Shown here one piece after another: positions 45,972 through 57,925 of a stretch of DNA of 64,000 bases; the stretch's first letter is position 1, and every line of letters begins with the position of its first letter. This DNA is from Akebia trifoliata (Eukaryota; Streptophyta; Magnoliopsida; Ranunculales; Lardizabalaceae), in contig CM030706.1 of NCBI GenBank assembly GCA_017979445.1, positions 23,019,884 to 23,083,883 of the forward strand, given 5' to 3'. The notes beneath the pieces are model-generated. The model had not been told where the DNA came from. It worked only from the letters and a program-made list of their open reading frames with translations, and searched no databases. The translations under genes were made by a program, and so were the position numbers.

Positions 45972-46981
45972 TGTAGGCATCGAAATTTAAATGAGTCCCT
46001 ATCGCGTTCTAAAATAACGAAAGCCCCTCAAATCAAAATTAGGCTCACAAGTATGAATTAGGGCTCGTTAATTAGGATAGGCTGCATATGGTTTGGGTTT
46101 GGGTTTTCACAGATAATGTCTATGATCTAACCAAATACAAGTGATTTACATTGAATATTGGGTCTTATACACAAATAAATGTGTTTGACCCAAGAACAAT
46201 TCATAGAATCCTTAAAATCGGATAACAAATTTGACATTTAGATAAATCAATTAAAGCTCTCTAAGTCAGGGCATAATTGAAAAGTTAAACTATCCTAAGT
46301 TTATAAATACCAAAGCCTCCCTCATTTGGAGGGGACTGGGATCACTTTCTCTCAGAAAACAAAAGCTCTCCCTCTAGAGAAGAAAAAACTCTCCCTTTAA
46401 AGAAGAAGTTCTCAAGCACTTCTTAAGAAGCGAAGCAAAACTCTACAAGAGAGACATGAATTTTGATTCAAGAGAAGATCAAGCTCAAAAGTCATTCTTC
46501 AGAAGTCAAAAATCATTCTCAACAAATAAAACACGAAGTCTCGAGATTAGAAAACAGACATAAACCTCTACAAAAGATCAAACTCAAAATACCTTCTCTA
46601 AAAGCTAAGAAATCCTTCTCAATGGATAAAACACGAAGTCTGGAGAGAAGAAAATCTACATAAACCTCAATAGAAAATCAAGCTCAAATGTCACTTTGAA
46701 GAAGTCAAAAATTCCTTCTAAGTCAATAAAGTGTGAAGTTTGGAGAGAAGAAAAATCTACAAAAGCCTCTACAGAATATCAAGTACAAACAAAGCCAATG
46801 TTAAAGCAATCTGTCACACGTGAAGCCCAAAGAGAATAAAGCTACATACCTGTCACTACTATTTTTCTATTTGACTATTAATTAAAGGAAAAAACTAAGA
46901 TTTGTATCTTCATTTCAGTCAAATCAATAAAATCATTTTGCAATCGTATTTCACGTATCTCAAGGTGGATTTGTGAAATTT
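45972..46981 (+). repeat. Diverged solo LTR related to the nested Tat element's LTR
   Basis: Starts TGTAGGCATCGAAATTTAAATG and shares landmarks in order with the sense LTR of 27280-28103. These are GGGTTTTCACAGATAA, CAAGTGATTTACATTG-type sequence, GTTTATAAATACC (TATA near 46300), GGGATCACTTTCTCTCAGAA and GCTCTCCCTCTAGAGAAG. Its 3' end (ATCTCAAGGTGGATTTGTGAAATTTAC) is truncated before the terminal TTGACA. Three ~105-bp internal repeats (ACACGAAGTCT(C/G)GAGA...) lie at 46450-46790. The 66-codon open frame at 46463 is part of this repeat. Confidence 0.75.
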
Positions 46982-47921
46982 ACTAAGGGTCTATGAGTTC
47001 ACCTCTTGGCATCTAAAAATATGACCTGATGCTTCAAGGTTGTAGAGGATGAAATTCTATGAATTTTGAAAAAATAAAACTTAAAAAAAAGTTATTTTGT
47101 AGCGTTGGCTTTCATTTTAAATTTGAGAGTAATGATTTGGAAGTTCAGTAGCCGTCTATTTTTAAAAACCTTGATCTAGTTCTAAAGAAATTATTTTTTG
47201 AATTTTTTTATCTAAGTTTTTCATTGAAACTTACAGGTTGTAGTGTTGGATTTTTTATGTGGTAGTCCATTTATGCAAATTGATGCTTATTAAGGCTCCA
47301 AATCTTACTGTGTTTGTAAGGAAAGTGTTTCACATCCCAAAAAACTTGCATCAACAATGGGGATGTTCACCAAATAAATGAATTAGAGGGGACGATATTT
47401 TTTGGGATTCTCAATAAAATGGATGGAAATTTAGTTCATATCACAAGTAGCTTAGAAAAACCCATTTTGATATGATCATTGCAAGATTCCATGATTCATT
47501 TAGAAAAACTATAAGCTAACTGTGTCAGTTGTTCGCTGTGTATGGAGCGTGTAGATGGAGAATAAATAAAACAAATCTTAAAAGATTGGCAAGTAAAGGT
47601 TGAATCCACCAGGACAATGGGGAATACTCTTAAAATTGAAAGCAATTGAAGTTCAAATTTTAAAAGAATTTAAAACAATTTTGAAGATGTTTGTGTTACC
47701 AACTACCAAAATAGAAATTAATTTGGGAAAATAAATCATTATAGAAGTTGAATCCACCAAGAACAATAGAATTTAAGTTCACTACCCCAATCTACTTCAA
47801 TTATCTCATTCCAATTGGTAAGCCTATGCATATGATCTGAAGATAATTCATTGAGAATCACCATTAATAAAGAGCTAAAGGCATGAATCCTTCCTTAGAT
47901 TACTCAATTGTTAATAACTAG
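46982..47921. other. Unassigned retroelement-like remnants
   Basis: 47590-47790 has two copies of GTTGAATCCACCA(G/A)GA(A)CAATGG/AG, a phrase that I recall from Gypsy LTR leaders in plants. Nothing else recognised. Confidence 0.35.
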
Positions 47922-48060
47922 TGTAGAGGGAAATAACTGTGCAATTATCTAAATCATAAACGTGTCCAAGTCGATTAAATGGTACCATGCGCAGATCATC
48001 ATATGTGCACTACCCTTAAACAAGACAGGTCAAAGCAAAGATCTCCCTACTCTGGCACGA
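47922..48060 (+). repeat. Left LTR fragment of family A copy 3
   Basis: TGTAGAGGGAAATAACTGTG onward matches the first ~130 bp of the right LTR (51777 onward): ACGTGTCCAAGTCGATTAAA, GGTACCATG, GATCTCCCTACTCTGGC. Then it runs directly into one 105-bp-type repeat unit (48060-48180). The rest of the LTR is missing. Confidence 0.6.
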
Positions 48061-48818
48061 GTAAGTTAGTACTAAGTTGAGCTCATTACAGAGTCTAGTC
48101 CACACAACTCAACACTACTTCAACTAGTAGAATGAAGAACTGGTCGACCATACGCTATCTTGAGTAGTATAGCAATGAGATTTGTATAACGGAAAAATAG
48201 ATCCTCGAAGACATCTACTTATGGGTAAGACAAAAGTTGTTGAAAAGACTATTATTTGCCTTATAATGATAAAAATGCTGAAGATTAGCTGTTTTAGGGG
48301 TCAAGAAATAAAAGTTGAGTTAGAGCTTTCTTCAAGGACAATAATTCAAAAGTAGCTCCCCAAAGCTTAATGTAATCATCTACTAAAAGGTTCCACCTAA
48401 GTATAATTTACATAAGGTAGAACCTGAGGGGAAAAGGTAGTAAATACGAGCAGTTCAAGCAGTTTAGCAATGGAATGTTCAGCGCAAACAATACAAACAA
48501 AGTTTACATTGGAAGTAGATTAGCAATTGGCTTAAGTAAGTTATCTTAAGTAAGGCAAGCAATGTAAAGGAACAGATCTACTAGAATCTTTACGTCAAGC
48601 GTAATATTGAAACTTACGCTAAGTTAAAAAAATAGATAAGCAAATTGTGTATGCAACATAAGTAGTTTGAAGAGGAGAAATCTTGTATAAAATAGAAATG
48701 GTGGGAAAACAAAATTTTCTCATTAATGGTAAGAGAAAGTACAAGAGAAATCCCAAAAAGGGGACAGTACAAAAATAGCAACAAAAGCAAAATACAGATG
48801 AAACGAAGAAGTAGATTT
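48061..48818. other. Family A copy 3 left interior
   Basis: One unit of the ~105-bp repeat, conserved spacer matching 546-845, and a single unit of the 111-bp repeat near 48470-48560. Non-coding. Confidence 0.6.
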
Positions 48819-51314
48819 TCACTCAGTGGTAGAGGGCTGGTTGACGGAAGGTGAAGTCTGAGTAGCAGGGTTTGGAGGGTCGACTTTAGCAGCTATATCT
48901 AGAGGATTGACAACCTCGTCTTGATCAACATCAATAATAGGGACAGGAGACAAATCAGTGGACAGATCACTGGCCTAAGCAAAATAATCAGTTGCCCTGG
49001 CTATGTCCATTTCAACGGTAAGCCCAGCCTCCATAATTTCACTAGGGACTCGTTCCAAGACAGCAACAGGGTTCCCATCCCCATCTAGTTGGAAGGGTGG
49101 GACTTTCCCAAAATGCCCAGTCCAAGACATATTCCTGACATGAAAAATAAGATAACCTTCATCCATATTGTCCTCCTTCTCCTTGTATTGAAGTCGAACA
49201 GCCTCAAACCCTTTGCGGTAAGCCTTAGTAAAAGCTTCCTCTACCAATCGAGAGTATTGGGCTTATAATTACCCCAACAATATCTTAATATCAGCCTTAT
49301 CTTCTTTGGCCTGAGCTGCCTTAGCTGATTCAATACCAGTTTTAAAAGAGTCTAGCTCATGCTTTTCCTATTGTACTTTCTTTTGGAGATTCACTAGCTC
49401 TATGTCTCTCCTTTGTACTCTCTCTTTATAGCAGGTCAATTACAGTTGAAGAACATCCTCGAGATCTGTCAACTTTTTATTACTAATTTCCAAAGTTAAG
49501 TTTGCTTTGGAAAATTGGGCAAAATTTGCCTACATCTCCTCTTTAGCCTCCTTGAAAAATTGGCTAGAAGAGGCCCGCTCAGCCTGGAACAAAGTTATTT
49601 TTTTTCATGCTCCCTAATTAGGACAACTACCTAGTCCTCAGCCACACACCATTTTAGGAAGGTTAAGGTTCCATAGACATTGGCCTGCAAAGAATAGTAA
49701 AGTAGTTAAATGAGTAAATCATGCAAAATAAATAACAAAATAGGAATAGCAGAGAGTTACCTGATAGAAGCCATGAACAAATCAACCAAAGCCTAAGTCA
49801 GCATTAGCCTAGTTCGTAACATCCCAATCCCTGGGAGAAATGGAATGGGAGAGTAGAGAGGCAGCAATGATAGGGTTCCTCACCCCACAACTTTTATTAT
49901 GAACGTGATTGAAGGGAGGCCAAAAATCATTGAACTCATTTCTGCCCTAGAGGAGGGCCTTTCGACTCCTCTAAGAGAATGCAGCTTCCTCTAGAGGTGT
50001 CTTAACGTGATTGACACCCTCTTCCTCTGGAGGGGAAGGATCCCTCAAAACTTTCCTGACCAGCCTGCGCCTTTTACGTGGTTGTAGGTCAGGAATAGGA
50101 CTGTGCTCCCTGGTGGCATCAAAACTCTATCCTACCTGAGCCTAAATCTCTTTAGGAAGTCTAGTAGGGATAGTAACAACTACAACAGTAACAACAGTTG
50201 CAGACGTAGTAGAAACAGAAGCAGAAGCCTGAGTGATTTGTTCCCTACGCACAAAACTAGTTGGCCAGTTTTTCTAGAGAGGGTGGAGCCTCGAGAGGCC
50301 AGACTCTTCTGCTTCTATTCCTTGGCTGGGTTAGTGGGAGGAGTAGCCCTAATGGCAGGGGAACAGGAGAAAGGGAACTCCGAGAGGTCGTTATTCATGG
50401 CATCGAAGACCCTCTTAGAACTAGAGATGATGGAAGATTGGAAATAGAAGCCGATGAAGGATTAAGATCTTCCAAGATCTCTTCGGCCTGACTAAAAGAA
50501 ACCTGATCAGATACGACCCATCATGCAAGAGGCTGAAGGAGAGCAGAGGCAAGGGGGGAAGGATCAAAGTCTTCTAATATCAACTCAACTAGATCAAATA
50601 AGACTCATCGTGCAGGTGGCTGAGGCAAAACAGAAAGGAAGTCTTCCACCGCCACCCCCTCAATAGCTCTGGTTTGGAGGTCTACTACTACTAGCCTTCA
50701 GTCTTTGGATACTCTACATTGGTCTTTCCTGGTCTCAGTAGTGAAAATGACAGAGAAATCTATGAAGAAAAACAACAAAAGTTAGAAGCAGACAGAACAG
50801 TAGATTAAGACACAATAAAAAATCTAAAGTCAATCTAACCCTGGAAGGTTTGAGGAGCCCTAAATCCCTCATGAGGAACGCTAGGGGTGAACTCCCAATT
50901 CCCAAAAATAAATAGGATGTCCTTGTACCACCCTCTATCAGCACTGGGGAGATAAGAAGCCAATGTCACTGCTACGCTCCTGGAGGACAGTGAATAGTAC
51001 CCCAGGCGTTAGGGGATGGCTGTCAGATTGCATTTGGAGAAGAAGTTATTGGGGGTTATGCCCATCTTATCCAAAATCTCCACCAGGAGGTACAAGTTCC
51101 CAGACATTTGGCCTGGGGCTTGATTTTTCTTACTCAACACCTCTCTAAGGAAGGGAGAGAGGCGAAAAGTAAGGCTAACCTTAATTTGGTCGGCGTAGAC
51201 TAAGTTTTCTCTTTGACGGCAATCATCAGGGTTATTGGGGTCATCACTGACCCAAAGAGACATAGAGGCAGGAATGTAGAGCCTCCTTTAAAGTTGGGTT
51301 TTGTTAGCAGCCAT
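48819..51314 (-). pseudogene. PF04195-like gypsy-type transposon protein, copy 3 (best preserved 3' half)
   Basis: Start ATG at 51314 (MAANKTQL, then a stop). 51009-51263 gives DDPNNPDDCRQRENLVYA, SPFLREVLSKKNQAPGQMSG and NLYLLVEILDKMGITPNN. Then come YYSLSSRS and LPSADRGWYKD, a Lys/Arg-rich linker, and GVRNPIIAASLLSHSISPRD. A 76-bp intron (49685-49760; CAG|GTAACT...TTTGCAG|GCC) joins to NVYGTLTFLKW. Next is a coiled coil. 48975-49247 then gives KAYRKGFEAVRLQYKEKED, VPPFQLDGDGNPVAVLERVP and an acidic tail to TGA 48819-48821. The order of N-terminal domain, linker and coiled coil matches 'putative gypsy type transposon' proteins. Stops and frame changes make it a pseudogene. Confidence 0.6.
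49685..49760 (-). other. 76-bp intron in antisense gene, copy 3
   Basis: Minus-strand donor TATCAG|GTAACTC and acceptor TTCTTTGCAG|GCCAAT, both canonical. Position and exon flanks are conserved with copies 1 and 2. Confidence 0.7.
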
Positions 51315-51490
51315 TGAGAAAGTAAGTGTGTAGAAAAGAAAAGATAAAGAAAAGAAGATTACCTTAGTCTAAGAGAGGTAAGGGTAACAGTGAAGCAGAA
51401 AGAAAGAGATGGAGAATTTTTCACAGAATGCGGAGAGATGGAATTACAGAGTTGTAGCACTGTAAGAAGGAGAATGAACACTAAGTCTCA

Positions 51491-51500
51491 TATTTATAAG
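51491..51500 (-). promoter_or_regulatory. TATA box of antisense gene, copy 3
   Basis: Minus strand CTTATAAATATGAGAC, same place as in copies 1 and 2, about 175 bp upstream of the start codon. Confidence 0.65.
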
Positions 51501-51776
51501 AGAGAATAAATGAGTATATACGTTTGAGAGGAGAGTCTAAGTCCAACTTAAACGTCGTAATTTGGGAGTAGTGTAGATAATAATGGGGCATGTGGATGGA
51601 CATAGATGAAAAGTGATCCATCTTAGCCGTCAGTGATGATTTGAAATGATGTTACATTAAATGCGTCAATTCGTGAAGAGTAGAAGTAATAATAGAGAAG
51701 CAAGGCAGCCAATGAGAAATCAGGTACATGTCTCGAGAAGATGGAGATACTTCATGCCTTCTCAAGAGGAGATAAT

Positions 51777-51995
51777 TGCAGAGGTAAATAATAGCACAAT
51801 TATTTAAACCGTACATGTGTCCAAACCGATTAAATGGTACCATGTGCAGATCAGCATACAGGTGCTACCCTTCAGAAAGATAGGTCAAAGTAGATATCTC
51901 CCTAATCTGGCGAGAAGGGTAACGCAGCAATTAATGAGACCAAGTCTACCAAGCAAGGCAGACCTGGTCATATAATAACCATAATCCTTATATGC
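51777..51995 (+). repeat. Right LTR of family A copy 3 (truncated)
   Basis: TGCAGAGGTAAATAATAGCAC onward aligns with 4271 and 40620. Homology stops after CCATAATCCTTATATG, so about 350 bp of LTR are missing. GA-rich AAGAGGAGATAAT precedes it, as expected for a polypurine tract. Confidence 0.6.
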
Positions 51996-51999
51996 GTGC

Positions 52000-53139
52000 G
52001 TTTATGACTTTCTCAAAACACTAAATTATATTTTTGTCCCTATTTCTCCGTATTAAGGTAATAATCATGATAAGTCTCGAAACATCATGTAGCATGTTAT
52101 TAGATGAAAATCAAGCTTAATTATATATAAATAATTTCATAAATTTGATTATGTGTGCTTCTTGTGCAGAAAATCAGCATTTTGGAGTCTAAATCTCAAG
52201 GTAAAAGCATTTGAGCCCACTTTGGAATGTCCTAATCCTTAACTCATGTCTCCTCTTTTGTCCTCTTTTGCAAAGAAAAGTGGAGACTACTTTTGGACTC
52301 TTCTACATACATTTTTCTTTATAAATAAAACCTCAATCTCTAGAGAAAGGGTCTCTCTTATTCATTTTCTTGCTCCTAATTTCTTTGTATTTTTTCTTAT
52401 TTTTTCCTTTGAGAAAAAGAATTATTGTAGATATGATATCTCAAGAGTATTTTTTTTATCTTTGTTTTTTAAATTTCTTTGTAACTCCATTAGAGGATCA
52501 TCAAGAAGGAATCGAATTGCAAAATAGACTCTTCTCTACCTTATTTTTCTTATTTTACTACTGTAGTAATTTGTTCCTCACGAGCTAGACTCTCCTTAGA
52601 GAGGTTGATGATGCCAGAGCGAGTTTATCTTAATATTGTTGTTTCAATTCTATTAGTTCTGCTTTATTGTGTTCTTATGAAGTCTCTTAAGATGAGATCA
52701 TCCAATTTATATTTTCAATTTTAACTTTGATTATTATTGCTTAGATGAGTTCAAGCTTAATCTTACTTTGTAATGAATTTGAAATATAAGTTGGATAATC
52801 TCCTCTAAGTTTAGGATTCATAATTGCTATTTTTCTAGTTACCTTCAAGTGATTAATCGATTTATCTTCCATTCTACGAACAACGATTTGTTACGTGGAT
52901 TGAGTTAAAAATGAGAATTATTCAACAATAGGATGACTTGCAAAAGTTAATTTGATCTCTCTAAGTCTCTTTTACATTATTATCAATCTCTATTCTTGCT
53001 CTCATTTCCATTTTATTTCATTTCTTAGCTGCAATTTTCTAATCTGTTTTAAAATTCTACGGAACGAATCCTACTTACCCAATTTTTTTTCTAATATTTG
53101 TTTAATCTACATTTCTGCAATCTATATAGCATCGATCAA
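52000..53139 (+). repeat. Probable Athila-like Ty3/Gypsy 5' LTR
   Basis: A TATA box (TTTATAAATAAAACC) lies at about 52318. The sequence ends just before a primer-site-like motif at 53142. No second LTR is in the window, so the left edge is only bounded by the end of family A copy 3. No gene; open frames at 52246-52588 are T-rich noise. Confidence 0.4.
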
Positions 53140-53141
53140 AT

Positions 53142-53159
53142 TGATACCACTGCTGGGGA
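53142..53159 (+). promoter_or_regulatory. Athila-type primer-binding site (tRNA-Asp-like), mutated
   Basis: TGATACCACTGCTGGGGA differs from the usual TGGCGCCGTTGCCGGGGA at six positions. All are transitions, and five of them are of the G-to-A/C-to-T type left by deamination of methylated cytosine. Confidence 0.6.
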
Positions 53160-53912
53160 TGGCGGTTAGATTTATTTTCAATTCGAAAGAACCTAAGAGG
53201 AATTCGAAACAAAATCGGCTTCTTTGCCAAGAAGACAACAGAACTTAAACTGACCGTAACTTTCTGCTCCGATCTCCAATTAATTGTTATAGTATATCGA
53301 TTTGGGACAGAACGAAATTTTCTTTCAAATGTGAAAAAGTCAACAAGATTTTTATAAGTCAGAATCAATTTTTGAATCCGTTTACTATCATTTCTACTAA
53401 CATTTCCTTTTTGCTCCTTGTAAGGATATATATATATATTTATTTTAATTTCCTTTAATCTTTAGCTAGGTTTATTTTTCTATTTTAGAAACTCTTGTAT
53501 AGGATTCCTTGTAATTTTTTTTAATTATCCAAGAAGGCTTGGATTGTAATCGTTATAGGGAAGGACTACAGTGGGTCGACTCAGATTCATCATCCCCCAT
53601 CTAGAACGAGAGGCAATTTTCGCACCACTCACGCACCTCTTATTAGTGAGTTTCTGTGTTGATTTTGAATGATTAATCTGTATACTTTGATTTACATATA
53701 GTAATAAGGGCACTCTTATGAGAATGGCACCATAAGATAAGAATTGCATTTCATGACTGATATCTTACCCTTTTAGAAAATTGAATTCACAACCACAAAA
53801 TTAATTCAAATTGGCTAGACTTGACCATAGGTCTCATCGAACTCATTAAGCAAAGCTAATTTGAGTTGCACCAACTGCACTTCTTGATCGGAAACAATAC
53901 CTAAGCGTAATC
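53160..53912 (+). other. Leader of Athila-like element, left of Copia insertion
   Basis: Non-coding. The end (CACCAACTGCACTTCTTG..CCTAAGCG) is homologous to 10100-10140 and resumes at 63371, which proves where the Copia element inserted. Confidence 0.5.
53908..53912. repeat. Target-site duplication TAATC of Copia element, left copy (right copy 63366-63370)
   Basis: TAATC is perfect on both sides. The empty-site relative at 10135-10150 reads AGCGAGATCCTACCC, consistent with a single copy before insertion. Confidence 0.9.
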
Positions 53913-55880
53913 TGAAAATACGTGCTTCGTACCATGTCTAGTCCTAGAAGGGGGTGAATAGGATAATTAAAATTTCTTTCGATTTATCCAATTTTAACTT
54001 AGATTGATCATTTGACTATGTGTTCTAAGTCATTCACTTAGCCTCGATTTGGCACTTATGTCTCTAAGATGCATTTAATGAAAATACACTTGAAATTTAA
54101 TCATTCATTTAATCATGTCATTCAATGACACATTCATATACGATTTACCTATTCGGCATTTTATGGCATCGCATGACATTCAAAACATTCAAGTGTAAAT
54201 TACGGAATTATAAACACATGCACAAAACATACGTCATCTAACGGATCGGCAATGTGCTTACATCCATTCTTATGGCAAGTCTCTAGTTTGTAATGCAATT
54301 GAAATTTTCTTAGAATATAAACATTCATCGTATGACATACTTAGCATAGTATTCATTCATAGCATACATTCATCTAAGTATAAACTAATAGAAGCATTTT
54401 CACAAACACGAGACAAGCGTTTTATAGTGGTTCGGCAACGTGCCTACATCCACTCCCAAGGTTCCTACCTAGGAACTTGGTGTTCACTATCAAAGGGGTT
54501 TATGGTTCACCTCAAACCTTTTACATAGAATTTTTATACATAGGCTAAATTCTAAAACCTTAAGATCGAGAGAACGCATTCTCTCAAAATTGTGAGTTTT
54601 GTTCCTCGGAAACTCACAAACCTCTACTCTTTTCAAGAATCCTCGATTCGAATCAAGATCTTGGTTTTTGAGGGCTGAACCAAGTAACCACATACATATG
54701 TTTTTAAAATTAAAAATAAAATCAAAGACTCACTCAACTTCATAAGATTTGTCAATGGAGATCTTGAGTTCTTCGAGTCCTTGAGCTTACAAGTACGTCT
54801 CGACGGTTGGATCTTCCAATCAAGCTTTCGAGTTCGTTGGCTACTTGTAATTACTCCTACCATCATCTCCTTTTTGCTCCTTGCTCCATGAATGTACCAA
54901 TGTGTGTGCAAGGTGATGTTTGATGGGCGGAGAGGGATCAAATGAGAAGTCTAGGAATGTTGAAGGGTTCACCTAAGTTAAATTATCATGAAAGTAGAGA
55001 AGACTCTCAAAATGTGGAGAGAGGAGAGGCAATCTTCTCTAGGATTGATCCAAAGGAAGGGCAAAGGGTCAAAAGGATTTTCAATGAAGTTTGAACCCTT
55101 CCATGGCTAGAGAGAGGGTTAAAAGTATGTAGAAATGAAAGATTTACTTCTCTCAAGCTTCAACCAATCCAAATGAATGAGTTAGAGTTGTTATATATGA
55201 GAAGAGAGCAAATTCGTGACTCAACGGTCATAAATATGACCGTTTGAGCACTTGCTGTCGGTGGCACCGTCAGCCACAAGTAAGGCACATCAGTAAATTA
55301 CCAAAATGCCCCTGCAAAGTGTTTTGACCATAACTTTCAAACGGTAGCTCCGTTTTGTATGCCGTTAGGGGAGCTGATAGATATCAATATTTAGAACATC
55401 CCAAAACTTCCACCAAGGGGTGAACCATGATAAAATGGATAAAATGACCAAAATACCCTTTTTATCATTTTTGGTCAAAACGAGCTTTCGGGAAGTCCGA
55501 CGTCGAAACGATTCGAAGGTGTACTAGATTTTACCTATATAATGACACCTATAAAACAACAAAGACAGAAAATGATTTTAGAGTGGTCAAATCTTTAATG
55601 TCCCCTCTATGTCCATATTCGATTCCCGAAAGGTCCGATGAGCGAACGGGTCGAGGAAAGAGTTTTCCTAGTTACTATGGGTCGACCTATCAATCATCTA
55701 AGTGTTGGAAAATGGTATTAGGTAGTCTCATTACCTCTTAGGCTTTGTGCATACACATGGAAGCTTTTTGTCAAGGCATGTACGGTTGAGCAGCTTTAAC
55801 GAAGTCTTCATATGTCTTCAATAGTAAATCGATCCGACACTCAACATGTGTCTCGGGATTGACAAAATATGGAACTTACA
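53913..55880 (-). repeat. 3' LTR of Copia element (1968 bp)
   Basis: Same length as the other LTR. On the plus strand it starts TGAAAATACGTGCTTCG and ends ATGGAACTTACA. It includes one TGTCGGTGGCACCGTCA word near 55257. Confidence 0.95.
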
Positions 55881-55898
55881 ATCTCCCCCTTTGTCAAT
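55881..55898 (-). promoter_or_regulatory. Polypurine tract of Copia element
   Basis: In sense, ATTGACAAAGGGGGAGAT directly before TGTAAGTTCC of the 3' LTR. Confidence 0.88.
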
Positions 55899-57925
55899 TA
55901 CGAGACAAAATCCTAATAGACCAAAACGGCTGGGAAACATTCCCGGAATGACCAACACAACTTACGTCAGATTAGAATCTTACAAAAGTGTTTAAAATTA
56001 AAAACCTAAGATTCTAATTGTTTCGCTCCCCCTTTGGTACTGCTCCCCCTGAATGGTTTACCTATAAAATTCAATTGAGACAGGACACAAGGGTGGAAAG
56101 TACATTCTCCCCCTTTTTGTCAGTATTTGACAAAGGGCGTAATCAACCCATTGTCGATACAGATTATATAGCAATAAACACAAGGGAATAGTACACATGC
56201 ACGCAATTAATATGACTATCAGAGCGAAATGCATGATGGAAGCAAACAAGGACATGCCAAATAAAAATATAACTATGAGGCATAGGCATGGCATGTTGAT
56301 TGGCACAAAGAAAATATAACTAAATAAAGCAGTGTCAGACCATGCATATAAGCGTGCATAATTTAAATGATATGCCAATAATCGATCCAATGCACACAAA
56401 ATGTTTTACTATTAAGCATTGGCATGGCATGATAAACGACACATAAAAATATTACTCAATGACTCATGGTCGTAACATGCCAACATGTGCAAAATAATAG
56501 AAGATATGCAAATGAGCAATCGAATGCATACATGACAGTTGTAAATGATGTTACTATTAAGGGACAACTGTATGCAAAATAAATGCCAAAATGATTTAAC
56601 TATTGAAATATTGGCATAATATGCTAGAAAGATAATAAAGTACGCAAATAAAAGTATAGGAGTTGTAGCATAATAAACGTGTGAGCAGTTTTAAAGAATT
56701 ACCAATTTGAATACTCACACGAGGCAGTTAAATGCATGAATTGTGCCACGTGACCACATTTGATTATTATGCTCACCAAATAATTAAAATATGAGGAATA
56801 TTGTAAGAGAATTAAGTTTGAGAGCCCAAGAGTGGAACAAAATATATTTGCCATTTTTGGCTCAAATTTGGTGGACCAACGGAGTTCCGTGGTGCACACA
56901 AGCATCCAATCAATGTTTGACGCGGAACAAGGAGGCTTGAAATCCTCAAATATACTAGTAGACACACGAAAGTGATTTTCACTCAAGATTTACAAGGTTG
57001 ATGTAAAAATTGATAGTAAAAAATTGTCCATCATATGTATGTTCACTTGGGTAATGGTTGACGGGAAGCAATGAGGCTCCATCATCCTTAAATAGTCTCA
57101 TTTTAAGAACAATATGAGGATACATGTATCCAAATTTACCAATAAACAACAACATGTTCTTGAAATAAGATGGATTTCTGGATAATGTGGCTACACTGAC
57201 TCCAACAATGTGAAAATTTCTAAAAAAAGAAATTCACAGAAATGAGGTTTGAACCTCAGATATACCAATAAAAGTACACATACTCGAGAGTCTCGAACTC
57301 AAACCAAGTTTAATGTTAGGGAGAAAAAAAATCTTTTCAATCATTGAATGAGTCTATTTTAGAACAAATATGGATCTATGATCCCAAATTTTCTTAAAAG
57401 AACTCGTTCGAACAATAGAACATAAGTTTGGAAGAATAACACACACTACTCACTCAAATTTACCAATTTGGATCAACTTGTGAGTTTTTGGACTCAAGAG
57501 TGAATGTCTCAAATAACTATGAGATTTTGGCACGAGAGATGGGGATGACGACAGGAAAGAGATCGGAAATATCTTCTCATCATTTATCGTCGAATCAGTA
57601 GAACATATGTCCTTCATTGGTTGATCGTCAACCACAACATCTATTGACTATTGAATGGAGCAACTTCTCTGATTGGAGATTCAATAAAGACCACTATGAA
57701 TATATCAACATATAGTCTTGTCATTTCTCAAGTCAATATTTCTCAGGTTTTCATGGTCTTTAAAGAGTATAACATTTATTGTTAAAGACCTTGAAAAACT
57801 TGACACTGGAAGGAAAATTATTCCATAGTTCTTCGGTTGTTGATCAACCCTGCTTTAAGATATTCAAAGGGATAAGGTATCAGGCAGTGTTTACAACCTT
57901 GACTCAAAAATCTTACTATGAAGCA
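55899..57925 (-). other. Copia interior where RT/RNase H would lie; non-coding
   Basis: AT-rich, with repeated GGCATGGCATG and ATATAACTA words at 56220-56650. No YVDD or other reverse transcriptase motif was seen on the sense strand. One open frame at 56058-56399 (minus) is strongly hydrophobic. The interior appears deleted or replaced. Confidence 0.55.

Noticed and set aside
46463..46663. 66-codon Lys-rich plus-strand frame
   Set aside because: Falls inside the repeated part of a solo LTR; repeats explain it.
52246..52588. T-rich plus-strand frames of 72-93 codons
   Set aside because: Phe/Leu-rich products of pyrimidine-rich LTR sequence with no known match.
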